Assembly (NCBI GenBank): GCA_002077065.1
Contig: NAJO01000006.1
Location: forward strand, 1-64,000
Length of the DNA stretch: 64,000 bases
Direction: 5' to 3'
From: Cryoendolithus antarcticus
Taxonomy: Eukaryota > Ascomycota > Dothideomycetes > Cladosporiales > Cladosporiaceae
Position numbers and translations under genes: made by a program. Below are positions 53,002-64,000 of this stretch, piece by piece (position 1 is the stretch's first letter; each line of letters opens with the position of its first letter). The notes beneath the pieces are model-generated. The model saw only the letters and a list, made by a program, of their open reading frames with translations. It did not search any database and was not told the origin of the DNA.

Positions 53002-53488
53002 TCGCATTGTGTCGTGGCGTTACATGGGTCTCTGTGGACTGGCTGCCTGGTAGCGGGCGGGAGGATGCATACTGTGATACCCCGATGAAGTGTGAAAGTT
53101 ACTAGACATGGTGTGCATATGGGATGATTGGGTGGGGACGGCGCTGCTGCCTCGTGATGACATGAGTCGCCGAAGGAGCTGTACAACATGTATAACATCT
53201 GTATAGCACCATATGCTCTCAATGCTCCTTCTTACTTGTGTGTGCCTCTTCAATCGCGCTCATTCCTGTAGTAGTACTGTCTTGCTTCCCTCGAATGTAG
53301 AGTGGAAGGAGCCAGTCGCGATGACTAAGCTCAATTTGAGAGAAGGAGCGCGTTTGGACGCGACCAGGGGGACGCGTTTTGCCCCACTTCATCAAACATC
53401 CAACGAACACCCAGACACCCACGCCGACTCTTTCTCCTCGCACGGCACCCTCACCCCCGACAGCGACCTCGAAGAAATCCTCACTGCC
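53002..53488. promoter_or_regulatory. UTP20-RFA1 intergenic region with an ACGCGT box
   Basis: 487 bp, including the RFA1 promoter. An ACGCGT hexamer (MluI cell-cycle box, the MBF site) lies at 53372-53377, about 112 bp before the RFA1 ATG. A related ACGCGA lies at about 53358. Replication protein genes are classical MBF targets. The hexamer also occurs elsewhere in the window, so the evidence is positional only. Confidence 0.45.
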
Positions 53489-55418
53489 ATGGCCGACCCA
53501 TTCGCTATCATCAGCAAAGGCGCCCTCGCCAACATCGCCCAAGGCGGCGAGGCCGGCGAGCCCGTCGTGCAATGCGTTCAGATCAAGCCCATGGCCGCTG
53601 GCGCAGATGGTCGCGAACGCTACCGCGTAGTCTGGAATGACACGGCGAATTTCATCCAGTCCATGATGACGCAGCAGGCGAACTGGATCATTACTGAGGG
53701 GAAGCTGAAGAAGGGAAGTATTTGCCGGTTGAAGAGCTTCCAGGCGAATGTCGTGAAGGAGAGGTTGATACTGGTGATACTGGATATGGAGGTGCTGGAG
53801 GAGTACGGAGAGCCGGAGAAGCTGGGCCAGCCGGTGGCGCTTGAGGATGGGAAGGGTGGGCAGGGTGGCGGTGGAGGAGAGGATGTGAAGCCGCAGCCGG
53901 AGAGTATCGGGGCGGGGAACTTCTATGGACAGAAGCCAGTGCAGCAGCAAGCACAGCCACAGCAGAGGAGTGCGGCGTTGCCGAGTCGGGCGAATGCGAA
54001 TGGTGGGAGCCGGGGGAACATACATCCCATCGAGGCGCTAAGCCCGTACGCGCACAAGTGGACGATCAAGGCTAGGGTATCACATAAGGGTGACATCAAG
54101 ACGTGGCATAACAAGAACGGAGAAGGCAAGCTGTTCAGTGTGAACTTTCTTGATGAGTCTGGGGAGATTCGGGCGACTGGATTCAACGATGCGGTCGATC
54201 AGTGGTATGAGATGCTGCAGGAGGGCAGCGTATACTACATATCAAGTCCATGTCGAGTCCAGCTGGCGAAAAAGCAATTCTCGAATGTCAACAACGACTA
54301 CGAGCTCACATTCGAGAAGGACACTCAGATCGAGAAAGCGGAAGACAACGAGGGCGTGCCGCAGGTCCGCTACAACTTCACAACGCTTGCAGATCTGCAG
54401 ACAGTCGAGAAGGACACCACAATCGATTGCATTGGGATCTTGTCGGAGATTGGCGAAGTGTCAGAGATAGTCTCGAAGACCACAAGCAAACCCTACAGCA
54501 AGCGCGAGCTCACACTAGTCGACAACACAGGTTTCAACGTCCGCCTCACAATCTGGGGCGGCAGTGCACAGTCATTCGAAGCAGCGCCAGAGAGCGTCAT
54601 CGCCTTCAAGGGCCTAAAGGTCTCAGACTTCGGCGGCCGGTCACTCTCGCTCCTCTCCTCCGGCAGCATGACGCTCGACCCCGACATCGACGAAGCCTTC
54701 AAGCTGAAGGGCTGGTACGACGGTGCCGGTCGCAACGAGCAATTCCAATCTCATGCGAACACCATGGGCGCTGTAGGTGCTACCTCCGGTGGTCGCCGAG
54801 ACGAGTACAAGACCGTCGCGCAAGTCTCGGAAGAGAACCTCGGCATGGGCGAGAGCACAGATTGGTTCAGCATTAAAGGCACTATCCTCTACGTCAAGAA
54901 AGACAGTATTGCCTACCCCGCCTGCCGCACCACAGAACCGCAAACCTGCAACAAGAAAGTCGTGGAGATTGATCCTGGCAAGTGGCGCTGTGAGAAGTGC
55001 GATCGCGAGTGGGATAAGCCGGAGTATCGCTATGTCATGTCTGTCAATGTTGGCGATCACACTGGGCAGCTGTGGTTGAGCTGCTTCGACGAAACGGGGC
55101 GGATCATCATGGGTGTGCCTGCTAACGATATTATGGCGTTGAGAGATGAGGGAGATGAGAGGAGGCAGGAGCAGATCTTTGCCGATGCCAATTGCAAGCA
55201 ATTGGTGTTTAGGTGTAAGGCGAAGATGGACACTTTCCAGGATCAGCAGAGGTGAGTTGGCTTGTGATGTATCGAGAGGTGAATGGCGCTGACATGACTA
55301 CAGGGTGCGCTACCAGGTACAGACTGCTAATGTGCTGAATTATGGCATGGAGGCCAGGAAGCTGGCTGAGGTCATCAAGACGTACAACGCCGATTCTGAT
55401 AGCTTGTTCGTGAGGTGA
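53489..55418 (+). CDS. RFA1: Replication protein A large subunit (RPA70)
   Basis: A single-stranded DNA-binding protein for replication, repair and checkpoint signalling. Exons are 53489-55251 and 55304-55418 (52-bp intron), giving 625 residues. The start MADPFAIISKGAL was chosen because the RPA70N domain begins there; the open frame upstream is not conserved. Order: RPA70N (about 5-105), Gln/Ala-rich linker (QQQAQPQQRSAAL), DBD-A starting at IEALSPYAHKWTIKARV, then DBD-B, then DBD-C with the zinc ribbon Cys479, Cys487, Cys501, Cys504. The second exon completes the C-terminal helix (KLAEVIKTYN) used for trimer assembly. Confidence 0.95.
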
Positions 55419-56358
55419 TGAACAAGGCTTGAAGATGTGGCCTCCTCGAGTGCCGCTTCTACTGGGTCAACACTCCCAAACCAAAGTCCATCTGGAGAGC
55501 AGGTTGTCAAGTCTCTGGATCGCGCTTCTAAGGGATCAGCATTCGACTGCTTTGGTAAACCTTGAGTGCTGTGCCCACATGGAGTGCCGTATCCACATGG
55601 AGCTCACTTCAAGGAGAGGTAGCCTGGGTTGACCCGCGAGGATGTGAGAGGCAGGATGCCGGGCACGAATATATGATCGACTGAAAGTCGCTCTTAGTGT
55701 ACAGATAGCTAGTCTCGTGATCTTCCAACGTGCCTCGTGCTACGGCATAAGTCAAGGCAATGCTGTTTACGGTACCTTGAGGGTCCGCCCTAAGCTTTCC
55801 TGCCAAGGCATGAGAAGCAAATGTCTCAGCGCTATTTTATGTCCGGCTCTCCTTGCTAGAGCCTGCCATGTCCCCCATCATCGTATGCGAATGTCGTTCC
55901 GTGACAAGTGCTCGAAAATCAGCGAGCTCTTGGCTACCGTCTCATGGAAATCAGCAACAGGTCCTGCACGCCGGTGGCAGCGTTCATCTGTTCAACAAGT
56001 GCACCAGCAGGCCAGACCGGAAGTACGGGCACAGTAGAACCACGCGATCGCCACGACCCTGCATGAGCAAGAAGCGCAGCCAATGGAGCGCCAAGAGGAT
56101 GTCAGCGAAGATTCAATAGCTTCGTACGTTTGTTTCCTACTTCCACACACTCCCTCCGTGTTGAGCACGTGGGCATTTTGATGTAGAAGCCGCATGCCGC
56201 TGGCGTTGTACTACCGATTGTCACTACTGCACCTGCATGTGCGTAGAAGTAAATGCTATTCTACGAGGTATATCATCTGGTGTCCCTGGGCGAGTATTGG
56301 TAAGTTAGAGTCTTTCGCTATCTTCCCTTGTCGCGCAGTGTCCCTAGTGTCCCTCACA
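55419..56358. other. Intergenic region
   Basis: 940 bp with no convincing gene. A short near-repeat (GTGCCxxATGGAG-like, CACATGGAG twice) lies at about 55570-55610. The right end is the acid phosphatase promoter. Confidence 0.45.
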
Positions 56359-57920
56359 ATGGCGCTCATGGGAGTCTCGTCGTTGGCGGCGCTGCTGCTC
56401 TATGGGATAGGCAGTGTGGCCACAGCTGCTAATGGCAGCATACCAATGCAAGTTCGTCTGGCGTACGCTGGAAGCCATGGCATGACTGTCAGCTGGAACA
56501 CTTACGAGCATGTGCAGCATCCCACAGTGCACTACGGGACGTAAGTGGCGACCCAGCATCGTCTGCGACTTCAGTACGCGAGTGCTCACCTTCAGATAGA
56601 GAAGCCCACAATCTCTGCGAGACGGCGAAGAGCGATGTCTCGGTTACTTACCAGACCTCGACAACGTACAACAACCACGTGGAGCTCTCGAATCTTCGCC
56701 CGAACACAGTGTACTACTACAACCTTCCCAGCAGCAATGTCACCACGCCGTACAACTTCACGACCGCTCGCAAGGCTGGCGATCACACCCCATACGTCGC
56801 GGCGGTGGTTGTCGATCTTGGCACCATGGGTCGTGATGGTCTCACAACATTCGTCGGCAAAGGCGCTGCCAGTCCCCTAGCCCCCGGAGAGATCAACACG
56901 ATTCAGAGCCTGCAACAATTCCAGCCGACCTACGACTTCCTGATGCATGCTGGCGATATTGCGTATGCGGACTACTGGCTGAAGGAGGAGATTCAGGGTT
57001 TCTTGCCCAACACTACTCTCGGAGACGGTGCCAAAGTGTACGAGCGTATCCTCAATGACTTCTACGACGAGATGGCACCCATCACGAGCAATAAGCCCTA
57101 CATGGTCGGGCCGGGGAATCACGAGGCCAACTGCGATAATGGTGGCACGAAAGACAAGGCGCATAACATCAGCTACACAGTCAGTATCTGTATGCCAGGG
57201 CAAACGAACTTCACAGGCTACCGCAATCACTTCAGGATGCCTTCTCGACAGTCCGGCGGCTTGGAGAATTTCTGGTACAGCTACGATCATGGCATGGTAC
57301 ACTATGTTCAGATCGATACCGAGACAGACCTCGGCCATGGGATCATCGCTCCGGACGAGCCGGGAGGAAGCGCCAACGAAGATTCTGGTCCCTTTGCTAC
57401 TTTGAAAGACCAGCAGACTAAATGGCTCGCTGCAGATCTGGCATCCGTCGACCGCGCCAAGACGCCATGGGTGATCGTCGCAGGCCACCGACCCTGGTAT
57501 ATTTCTACTGGCAGTTCAGACCAGTGTCTAGATTGTCAGGATGTTTTCGAGCCGATCCTCCTCAGGTACGGCGTTGACCTCGTACTGAGTGGGCACGTAC
57601 ACGCATATCAGCGAAACGCGCCTATCTACAATGGCACCGTTGATCCAAACGAGCTCAATAACCCTACTTACCCCTGGTATATCACCAACGGAGCCGCGGG
57701 GCACTACGATGGGCTTGATACTCTGGATCGGCCGTTTGCGTACTACTCACGGTACGCGCAGGATGAAGCGTACGGATGGTCTAGGTTGACGTTCCATAAC
57801 GCGACTCATCTTACGCAGGACTTTGTCGCGAGTAAGAACGGCAGTGTGTTGGATTCTGCTACGTTGTATAAGAAGCATGACACAGGGCATCATGGCAAGT
57901 CAGGGAAGGGTGCAGCTTAG
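56359..57920 (+). CDS. Secreted purple acid phosphatase
   Basis: A metallophosphatase with a two-metal centre that releases phosphate from esters outside the cell or in the vacuole. Exons are 56359-56540 and 56600-57920, giving 500 residues. The acceptor at ...cagatag keeps frame; the nearer cag would give a stop. The signal peptide is residues 1-23. A fibronectin-like N-terminal domain (MTVSWNTYE) precedes the catalytic domain. The five metal motifs are present: Asp133 (DLG), Asp180 and Tyr183 (GDIAYAD), Asn234 (GNHE), His357 (AGHRPWY), and His393 and His395 (GHVHAYQR). Several N-glycosylation sites are visible. The usual GHVHxYER is QR here, a mild change. Regulation by phosphate is expected for the family but no site was identified. 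Confidence 0.93.
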
Positions 57921-58518
57921 GGCCTGTATGCCAGAACCGAGTGCATTGTTCCTTCTCCGAATACTTGAAGCAACTATAGTGCGGCTGTCATCACAGCCAC
58001 GACTGAAGACCACTGCGCTGCGTGAATCAGGAAAAGCTAAGCTAAGCTAAGCTACTATGGCACTTGGATCGATAGCGGTCACGCATCTTGCTATCTGTCT
58101 ATGCACTCCTGACGTCGAACGCTGCTGTGGAAGTGTCTCTTGAAGCGTAGCTAGTTCAAGCTATTCGACAAGAGCCGTGTCATGGAGAGAAGCTATCCAG
58201 GTAGAGCGAAGTTGTGTATGGCCAGATACTAAAGTGCGCAATCTCCAAAGCTTGTGTCCAAGTGGCTTGCAGTATTGGAACTGACTCGGCGTCTCGTCAC
58301 TACTCTACATGATGTACTGTCACATTCGTGCTTGGTGAAGGCTTGGCATATCAGCCAGCAGTGAACCTCACTCCCAAAGCGTACATGAGCTCTTGTCACT
58401 CCACCTCTCCACATACTGCACATCCCAGCATTTTATTCTGTCCAGCGAGTTTGACACCTCTGCAGCATTCCATCGACTCTTTCAAACTTCTTCTAGCTCT
58501 TCCGATCCATCATCCATC
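57921..58518. other. Intergenic region with a short tandem repeat
   Basis: 598 bp between the phosphatase and RUB1. It contains the AAGCT repeat (58034-58053) and a C/T-rich stretch just before RUB1. No gene was seen. Confidence 0.5.
58034..58053. repeat. Four AAGCT units
   Basis: AAGCT is repeated four times head to tail. The function is unknown, and it is probably a simple-sequence tract. Confidence 0.9.
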
Positions 58519-59016
58519 ATGCAGATCAAGTACATCTCCCCACATCCCTACCATATCCATCTTCCAGCCACTGACCCGTATGATCACAGAGTCCGTACCC
58601 TCACCGGCAAGGAGATCGAGCTAGACATCGAGGCCGACTACAAGGTATCCCTCCATCCCCATGGCTCGCCTCACCGCTTCCTCCCACCACCCAGCAACCG
58701 GGTACCAGTCCGTTCGGTTTATTAACACATGATACCAGGTCTCAAAGATCAAGGAGCGCGTGGAGGAGAAAGAGGGCATACCGCCAGCGCAGCAACGGTT
58801 GATCTATGGCGGGAAGCAGATGTGCGTATAGCCCAGCCTTGAATCGTGCACGCTGGAGGACACGACGGAGCTGCAGAGATGTGACGAGGGTGGGTAGGGT
58901 AAATGCAGTGCTGACGCGGACATGACAGGGCGGACGACAAGACAGCAGCGGAGTACCAGCTCGAGGGAGGCGCGACGCTGCATCTGGTGCTTGCGCTGAG
59001 AGGGGGCTGCGCGTGA
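58519..59016 (+). CDS. RUB1: Rub1/NEDD8 ubiquitin-like modifier
   Basis: Conjugated to cullins to activate SCF-type ubiquitin ligases. Four exons (58519-58529, 58590-58644, 58739-58821, 58929-59016) encode 78 residues. The first coding exon is only 11 bases (MQI and part of K). Introns are 60, 94 and 107 bp. The protein reads [39 protein letters not shown] and [10 protein letters not shown]. Ala72 in LALRGG is the NEDD8 signature; ubiquitin has Arg72. After Gly76 a two-residue tail (CA) must be removed by a processing protease. It is not fused to a ribosomal protein, unlike many ubiquitin genes. Confidence 0.95.
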
Positions 59017-59379
59017 GTCCAGGCCGAGATGGCCGAGTGATGAGGTTGAAGGTGGAGGAAAGGCTGGTGAGGCAATACCGCCGGAGCCAGCGTGTGCACA
59101 CCTTGCAGCATTGGACAAGCAAAGTGATTGAGTCCTGCACTGCGCGGCTGGCGTAGGACGACTGACGCATGCATGGGAGGCGTTTGTGGCGTTATATGGA
59201 TTACTACGACGAGACCCGAACGAAGACGCAATGAAAGACGTGGATTGGAGCGAGCTGGCATGGAATCGCATTAAGCGCTGCATGCTACACGTCCCCGCGT
59301 CTACACCAACACAGCCGATTCTCATGTCCGCATCAATCAATCCCGCGCCCATACATACACTCGTCGATCATTCCACCCG
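59017..59379. other. Intergenic region between convergent genes
   Basis: 363 bp, the 3' ends of RUB1 and MCM4. Nothing else was recognised. Confidence 0.5.
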
Positions 59380-62300
59380 TTACATCCCCCCCGTAACCCT
59401 CCTAATACTCCTTCTCGCCCCCTCACCCAACATCTGCACCTTGCCCTCCTGCTCCAACGCCCTCACAGCCTCAGCAAACTCCGCCCCCTCAACAGGCACA
59501 CTGCTCTGCTCACTAAGCGTCCTAACAACATCACCATACCTCACCGTACTACCTCCAGCCCGGAGCATATCGTCCAGCACCTCCAGCACGCCGTGCTTGA
59601 GATCTTCTTTCCGTCTCCGCTCACTAGCGCTGGTCCCCTCAGTCAGCAATCCCATATCTATCAGACCTGTTCGGGCGTCTGTGGCGGCTTGCTTGAGCGC
59701 TGACTGGATTAGTCGCACGGCTTCGGCGACGTCAGCTTCCGTTACGGTCTCAGAGAGGCGCATCTTCGCGTGCGCTTCGGCCAGACGGATCATGGACTCA
59801 AGTTGGCGAGTTGTAGCGGTAATGCGACGTTCAGCGGCGCGAATGTCTTCGCCTAGCTTGCGCATGGCTACGTAGGCTTTTACTAGGGCCTCGCCGGCTG
59901 CGGGTGTGATTGTGGGGTGGATGTTGGCGCGGGCGTAGGAGATGTAGGACGTGAGGAACTCGACAGGCTGGGAATGGATGTTAGTGCTGTGCTGGTACAG
60001 GGTACACGATACAGGATTTTGGGGCTTACCAGGACTTCGTCTCGTGTTGCGTGGTCAGGGGTGTCTTCGAGATACATGCCAACCAGATGGCGAGCGAGCT
60101 TTCGATCTGCTGTCTCGTCTATGCGATCCAGTACCAGATACACCAAGTCGAATCTGCTCAACAATGTGGGAGGCAGATCAATGTTCTGCGGCACCGGCAA
60201 GTTGGGGTTATACTTGCTGCCAATCGGATTTGCAGACGCGAGAATCGATGTGCGAGCATTGAGCGTGGTGATAATGCCGGCTTTGGCGATCGAGACGGTC
60301 TGCTGCTCCATCACCTCATGCAGGACTGAACGAGTGGAGTCTGACATCTTGTCGAATTCGTCGATACAACATACGCCTCCGTCACTGAGTACGAGGGCAC
60401 CAGACTCAAGCACCAGACTGCGTGTCTCCGGATCTCGTGTGATGTAGGCCGTGAGACCAACCGCAGAAGACCCCTTGCCAGAGGTGTACACACCTCGCGG
60501 TGCGATCTTGTGAATGTATTCCAGCATCTTCGACTTGGAGGTAGATGGATCACCGCACAGCAGCACGTTGATGTCGCCACGATACTTCGGCGAGCCGCCC
60601 TTCTCGAAGCTTTTATTCGTGCCACCAAAGAGTTGCAGAAGAATGCCTTTCTTCACGTCTTCCATCTCGTAGATCGAAGGGGCCAGTGATCGGGACAGCA
60701 GCTCGTAGACATCGTGTCTTGAAGCAACTCCCTGGATCCTGGCCTCTTCCTCTTCGCTGACTTTGCGAGTCTCCTCAATGCTGCCGCTGACCTGCTCTGA
60801 CAGCTCCTCCTCTATGGTCGTAGGATCGATGCCCATGCGTCGCTTGTCGACCTTCTGGATATGCAGACAGTCAACGTACGTCTTGAAGACGTTCTTCACC
60901 GATCGCTGCCTTGGGTTGATCCGCACTTGGTTGCACTTGAAGATGCCGGTAACTTCGACTCTGTCACCTGCTTTGCACATGTCTACCAGCTCATCGTAAG
61001 CACAGATCGAGACAGAGTGTGGTGTCTGACCATCCGGCACGGAGTCAGGAGTCTCTTGCAGCTTGATGACCTGCTTGTCTGCAAAGCCAGAGCGATTGTG
61101 CACGATTTGCATGCTGTTCGACTGCGAGCAGACTTCTCGGGGACATCTTGTGGGTTCGGCGATCTTGCCACGATCGATCTCGACTTTAACGCTGTGGTGG
61201 CAGACTGAGCACCGGAAGAACGCGTCTTTCATGTCGGGGATTACAGGAGTCGTACGAATGACCAGTCCCTTGATCGAGATCATCTTGTCCATATCGCCCG
61301 GGTTGAGGTCGCGAAGGTTGATCGTCTTGTCAAGCCCGAGTGGCCGCACCCGGAAGATTCTGGCCTCGATCTCGGCGACAAGATCGGGAATCTCTTCTTG
61401 CACATTGGCCTCAGCACGAGGCGTCCGTCCGCCCATGTCATTGTCGATGTCTGAGCTAGGCATAGGAGGTGCCGAGCTATCTCTTGTGCCATTCGCAGCG
61501 TTCACCCTTTGCTGGGACTGTGTGGCACGCATCTGCTCCATGCGCTTCTCAGCCAAATCAATGATGCAATCCTTGATCGCACTGTCGATGAGTGGGATGA
61601 TCTCGCTTGGGAATGACTGCAACTGATGCCACAGCTTTCTCGTGGGTGGGTATGCTTTGAGGTTCTTGCAGTCGAGATACATGAATCGAACTCCCAGATC
61701 CAGCATAGTCTCCATCATCTTGACATACTCCTTCTCGCGAGCGGGATGTCCAGCATCCAGTGTCTCGCCGTCGGGCACCTCGCCTTCAGCACTTAAGCGG
61801 TATTTTCTCTCGAAGTTAAAGAGGAAGTCCTTGAATGCGTTGAAAGAGTCTACGAGTGACACATTTGTACCCCAGATGACGTTCATCGAGTCTCCGCCGA
61901 GCGCGTTGGCATCGGATGTGTTAGGGTTCAAGTTCGAGAATGTGGCAGCGTCCGAGTCTGCAGGTACTGGCATGCCGTTTGCATCGACCAGCAGTCTTCG
62001 CCTGGGTCCAGTGCCATTCTCCAGCAAGGCAGAATCGAGGTCATGCCTTCGCTCTCTCGCGGATTGTGGGGCATTGCCCGCGCTAGACCGTACGAACAAC
62101 CCAGAAGAGCTCGTGTGCGGCGCACGGTGGCCATTTGTTGTCGGTCCAGCAGGATCTGAGCTCGATACGTAGTGGATAGGTGAAGAGTCTAGGATGTGTT
62201 AGGGGTGTTTATGTATCTCTCACAGAGTACCACAAACCTCCATAGCCGGCGTGCGCCCTCGGAGTCCTTCCGCCCTCACTACTGCCATTGGCGACCTGTC

Positions 62301-62646
62301 TCCTCAGTGACGAACTCGCATTGGTAGCGCCATTGCCTTGTGGTACACCAAGCCGACTCTGACTCTGGCTTTGGCTCTGACTCTCGCCGCCATTTGGACT
62401 AGAGCCGAAGAACAGCGGTGAGCTGGTCGGTGGTGCCTGACTTTGCGACAGATTCTGCGAGTAGCGCGCCTGACCTCGTGGTGTCGTATCTGACCTTGCT
62501 GCGTCCGATCGGTGTTCGTCGTTGCCGTTCGTGTTTGTGGGGAGTGCCGGACTGGATGCAGGGGCTTGAGAAGAGCGCTGGGAGGAGCGGCGCGGAGTGC
62601 CATTGACAGAATTGCGATTCGAGCGACGCTGCGCTGGTGAAGACAT
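59380..62646 (-). CDS. MCM4: MCM4 replicative helicase subunit
   Basis: A subunit of the MCM2-7 DNA helicase. Exons are 62646-62238, 62188-60030 and 59967-59380 (introns 49 and 62 bp), giving 1051 residues. The N-terminal 200 residues are Ser/Gln/Arg-rich and disordered (SQSQSQSQS), the target of Cdc7/Cdk regulation in the family. The zinc finger uses Cys463, Cys466, Cys485 and Cys490. The AAA+ core has Walker A GDPSTSKS (about 682-689), Walker B CCIDEFDKM (about 743) and the arginine-finger LSRFD (about 813). The insert VQEEIPDLVAEIEARIFRVRPLG and the long Ser-rich N-terminus fit MCM4 rather than other MCMs. The C-terminal winged-helix region is in the third exon. Confidence 0.95.
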
Positions 62647-62870
62647 AATGGCAATCAGTGGTGTAAAATTGCGCTCTATAGTCCACGGAGAGGAGATGCG
62701 ACTGGTGAGGGCAGAGGGGAAAAGGACTACGCGACTTGGACGCGTTCGCGCTAATGCAGGCACTTCGCTTAACGCCCCCACTATGGCGAGGAGCCTCAGT
62801 CCATTGACAGATCAAGTGCGATACCATACTGTCTGAAGTACTATCTTCGCCTTCATACACCATCACTACT
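62647..62870. promoter_or_regulatory. Shared MCM4-TBCA promoter with an ACGCGT box
   Basis: 224 bp between divergent MCM4 and TBCA. ACGCGT at 62740-62745 lies 94 bp upstream of the MCM4 ATG and fits an MBF-type cell-cycle box. The palindromic site could act on both genes. Confidence 0.45.
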
Positions 62871-63336
62871 ATGCCCGCCCCATCTCAGATCAGCATTGCG
62901 ACTTCATCACTGAACAGGCTTGTCAAGGAAGTGGGCAGCTACCACAAAGAGTCTTCCCAACAGCAGGCGCGGATTGCCAAGCTCGAATCTGGGGACATTG
63001 GTGAGCATGAAGAAGACAATGCTGAGTTTGTGCTGAAGCAGGAGGTGAGTCTGTCGCTAACACGCCACATGGATACCATCAATGTCAATGCTAACATGAA
63101 CGCAGAAACGCGCGCTGGAGGAGACGAAGGCAATGTTTCCCCAGCTCAAGACAAAGATTGAAGATGGGCAAAGTAGGCTACAGACACAATTGGTAGGTCG
63201 CAGTCATGGTTTATCTTGTCTGCATCACCGCTAACGACCAGCTCAGGACTCCAGCAGCGAGGCCACGCCCGAGGAAGTGACGAAGGCCAAGGAGGCATTG
63301 GATGGTGCATCCACTATCCTCAATGAAGCAGCATGA
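62871..63336 (+). CDS. TBCA: Tubulin-folding cofactor A (Rbl2-type)
   Basis: Binds beta-tubulin during folding. Exons are 62871-63044, 63106-63192 and 63247-63336 (introns 61 and 54 bp with CTAAC branch sites), giving 116 residues. The protein is a three-helix coiled coil with SLNRLVKEVGSYHKE, the core motif KEE/RIAKLE, and KRALEETKAMFPQLKTKIEDGQSRLQTQL, then an acidic end. The length matches the family (about 105-120). It converges on the THO7-like gene with 13 bp between stop codons. Confidence 0.93.
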
Positions 63337-63349
63337 GCGTCCAAGTGCA

Positions 63350-64000
63350 TCACGACTCGTCCATCTCCTGGTCTGCTGGAGCTGGCTCAGCTGCTTGTGA
63401 TGCACCAGTAGCTTCCTGCTCTGCTGGCGATTTCGCCTCGACAAGATCGCCCTCCTCCATCTCCACGTCCGCCACTCTCGACGGACTCGCCGCGCGGGAC
63501 GAACTCCGCGTGCCGCCCACCACATCGACGAACTTATTGCGTGGTCGATCGCTCGGCAGACTCGACTCGTCTTGATCTGCGTGCAGTGGCGTCGCCTCGC
63601 CTCGCGCGATATCCTCGTCGCCCGCTAGAGGCGTTGCGCCGCCAGATCTCGGTCTGGGAGTCGTCCCTCCCACAGCAGGCGAACCGAGTCTACTACGGTC
63701 CTCCGGACCGTCAACACCCTCCATAGCCTCATCCTCATCGCCCTCGTCAGCTTCCACTTCCTCAGGCTGCTTGATACCCTTGATGATCCTCCGCATCACC
63801 TCACCCTCGTGCACAATCTTCTCGAACTGCTCCTTCCTGCCCACCCACAGCCCATCAACCTCTTTGCTCTCCGCCTCCAGCTCTTCAATCTCCTTCTCTA
63901 GAGCTGCAATATCATTGCTCGCCTCTTCGCGCGACTTCAGCTTTTTGTCTGCTAGCACCTTGAGCGCAAGCTCATCGTAGCCCTTCCTAAGTTGAAGCAC
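63350..64000 (-). CDS. THO complex subunit 7-like protein, partial
   Basis: 216 residues are visible; the 5' end lies beyond the window, and the first visible codon is GTG and not a start. A coiled coil (SREEASNDIAALEKEIEELEAESKEVDGLW) is followed by VGRKEQFEKIVHEGEVMRRIIKGIK, which resembles the Tho7/Mft1 family of the THO transcription-export complex. The remainder is acidic, Pro/Ser/Thr-rich and disordered. Family assignment is by motif and coiled-coil arrangement only. Confidence 0.65.
   Translation of the reverse strand: MLQLRKGYDELALKVLADKKLKSREEASNDIAALEKEIEELEAESKEVDGLWVGRKEQFEKIVHEGEVMRRIIKGIKQPEEVEADEGDEDEAMEGVDGPEDRSRLGSPAVGGTTPRPRSGGATPLAGDEDIARGEATPLHADQDESSLPSDRPRNKFVDVVGGTRSSSRAASPSRVADVEMEEGDLVEAKSPAEQEATGASQAAEPAPADQEMDES

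Noticed and set aside
53213..53488. 92-codon N-terminal extension of RFA1
   Set aside because: The conserved RPA70N domain begins at the ATG at 53489. The upstream codons are not domain-like and contain the promoter ACGCGT site.
1..64000. CRISPR array, rRNA operon, prokaryotic operon or secondary-metabolite cluster
   Set aside because: No regularly spaced repeats, no rRNA-like sequence and no polyketide or peptide synthetase genes were seen. Spliced genes show the DNA is eukaryotic nuclear.

Overview
The window reads as nuclear DNA of a filamentous ascomycete (Pezizomycotina; I infer Dothideomycetes, which the sequence does not prove). Protein genes lie on both strands. They are intronless or carry short introns (about 49-107 bp, mostly 50-62) with GT-AG ends and CTAAC/CTGAC-like branch sites. 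The gene set is conserved eukaryotic housekeeping. The left end carries repeat-induced point mutation (RIP), which is a hallmark of this group.

Region 1 (1 to about 6.75 kb) is a dead repeat block. CpA and TpG are almost absent while CpG stays common and TpA is abundant. Under the mutations I can still read a chromovirus integrase tail plus chromodomain on the + strand, and a Gag, zinc-knuckle and aspartic-protease reading frame on the - strand. Two inverted repeats with identical arms lie on either side of the Gag-protease remnant. Region 2 (6.9 to 17.9 kb) is gene-poor. It holds a low-complexity protein next to the RIP block, ERV1 (mitochondrial sulfhydryl oxidase), a Gag-like zinc-knuckle pseudogene, weak hypothetical genes and one F-box-like/2EXR-type protein.

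Region 3 (17.9 to 30 kb) contains a zinc alcohol dehydrogenase, a 660-residue coiled-coil protein, OST3/OST6 (N-glycosylation), a head-to-head pair of mitochondrial genes (QCR9 of complex III and ACP1, the mitochondrial acyl carrier protein), VPS74 (Golgi glycosyltransferase retention) and a SNF5-type chromatin remodeller. QCR9 is split into four tiny exons and was found only by joining them by eye. Region 4 (30 to 45 kb) has a tandem pair of unknown paralogues, a diaminopropionate ammonia-lyase, UBA4 (URM1 activation and tRNA thiolation), 5-oxoprolinase, two orphan genes, IST1 (ESCRT-III) and a CWF19L1/Drn1-type protein.

Region 5 (45 to 64 kb) is dense and highly conserved. It holds UTP20 (7.6 kb, no intron), RFA1 (RPA70), a secreted purple acid phosphatase, RUB1/NEDD8 with an 11-base first coding exon, MCM4, TBCA (tubulin cofactor A) and a THO7-like protein cut by the window end. 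The two replication genes, RFA1 and MCM4, each have an ACGCGT (MluI cell-cycle box type) hexamer about 95-115 bp upstream of the start.

I found no clearly new multi-gene system. The items most worth following are the tandem unknown paralogues with a possible tiny spliced gene between them, the always-open intron in VPS74, and the context-specific saturation of the RIP block with legible ancestral domains. No tRNA, rRNA or CRISPR array was recognised.
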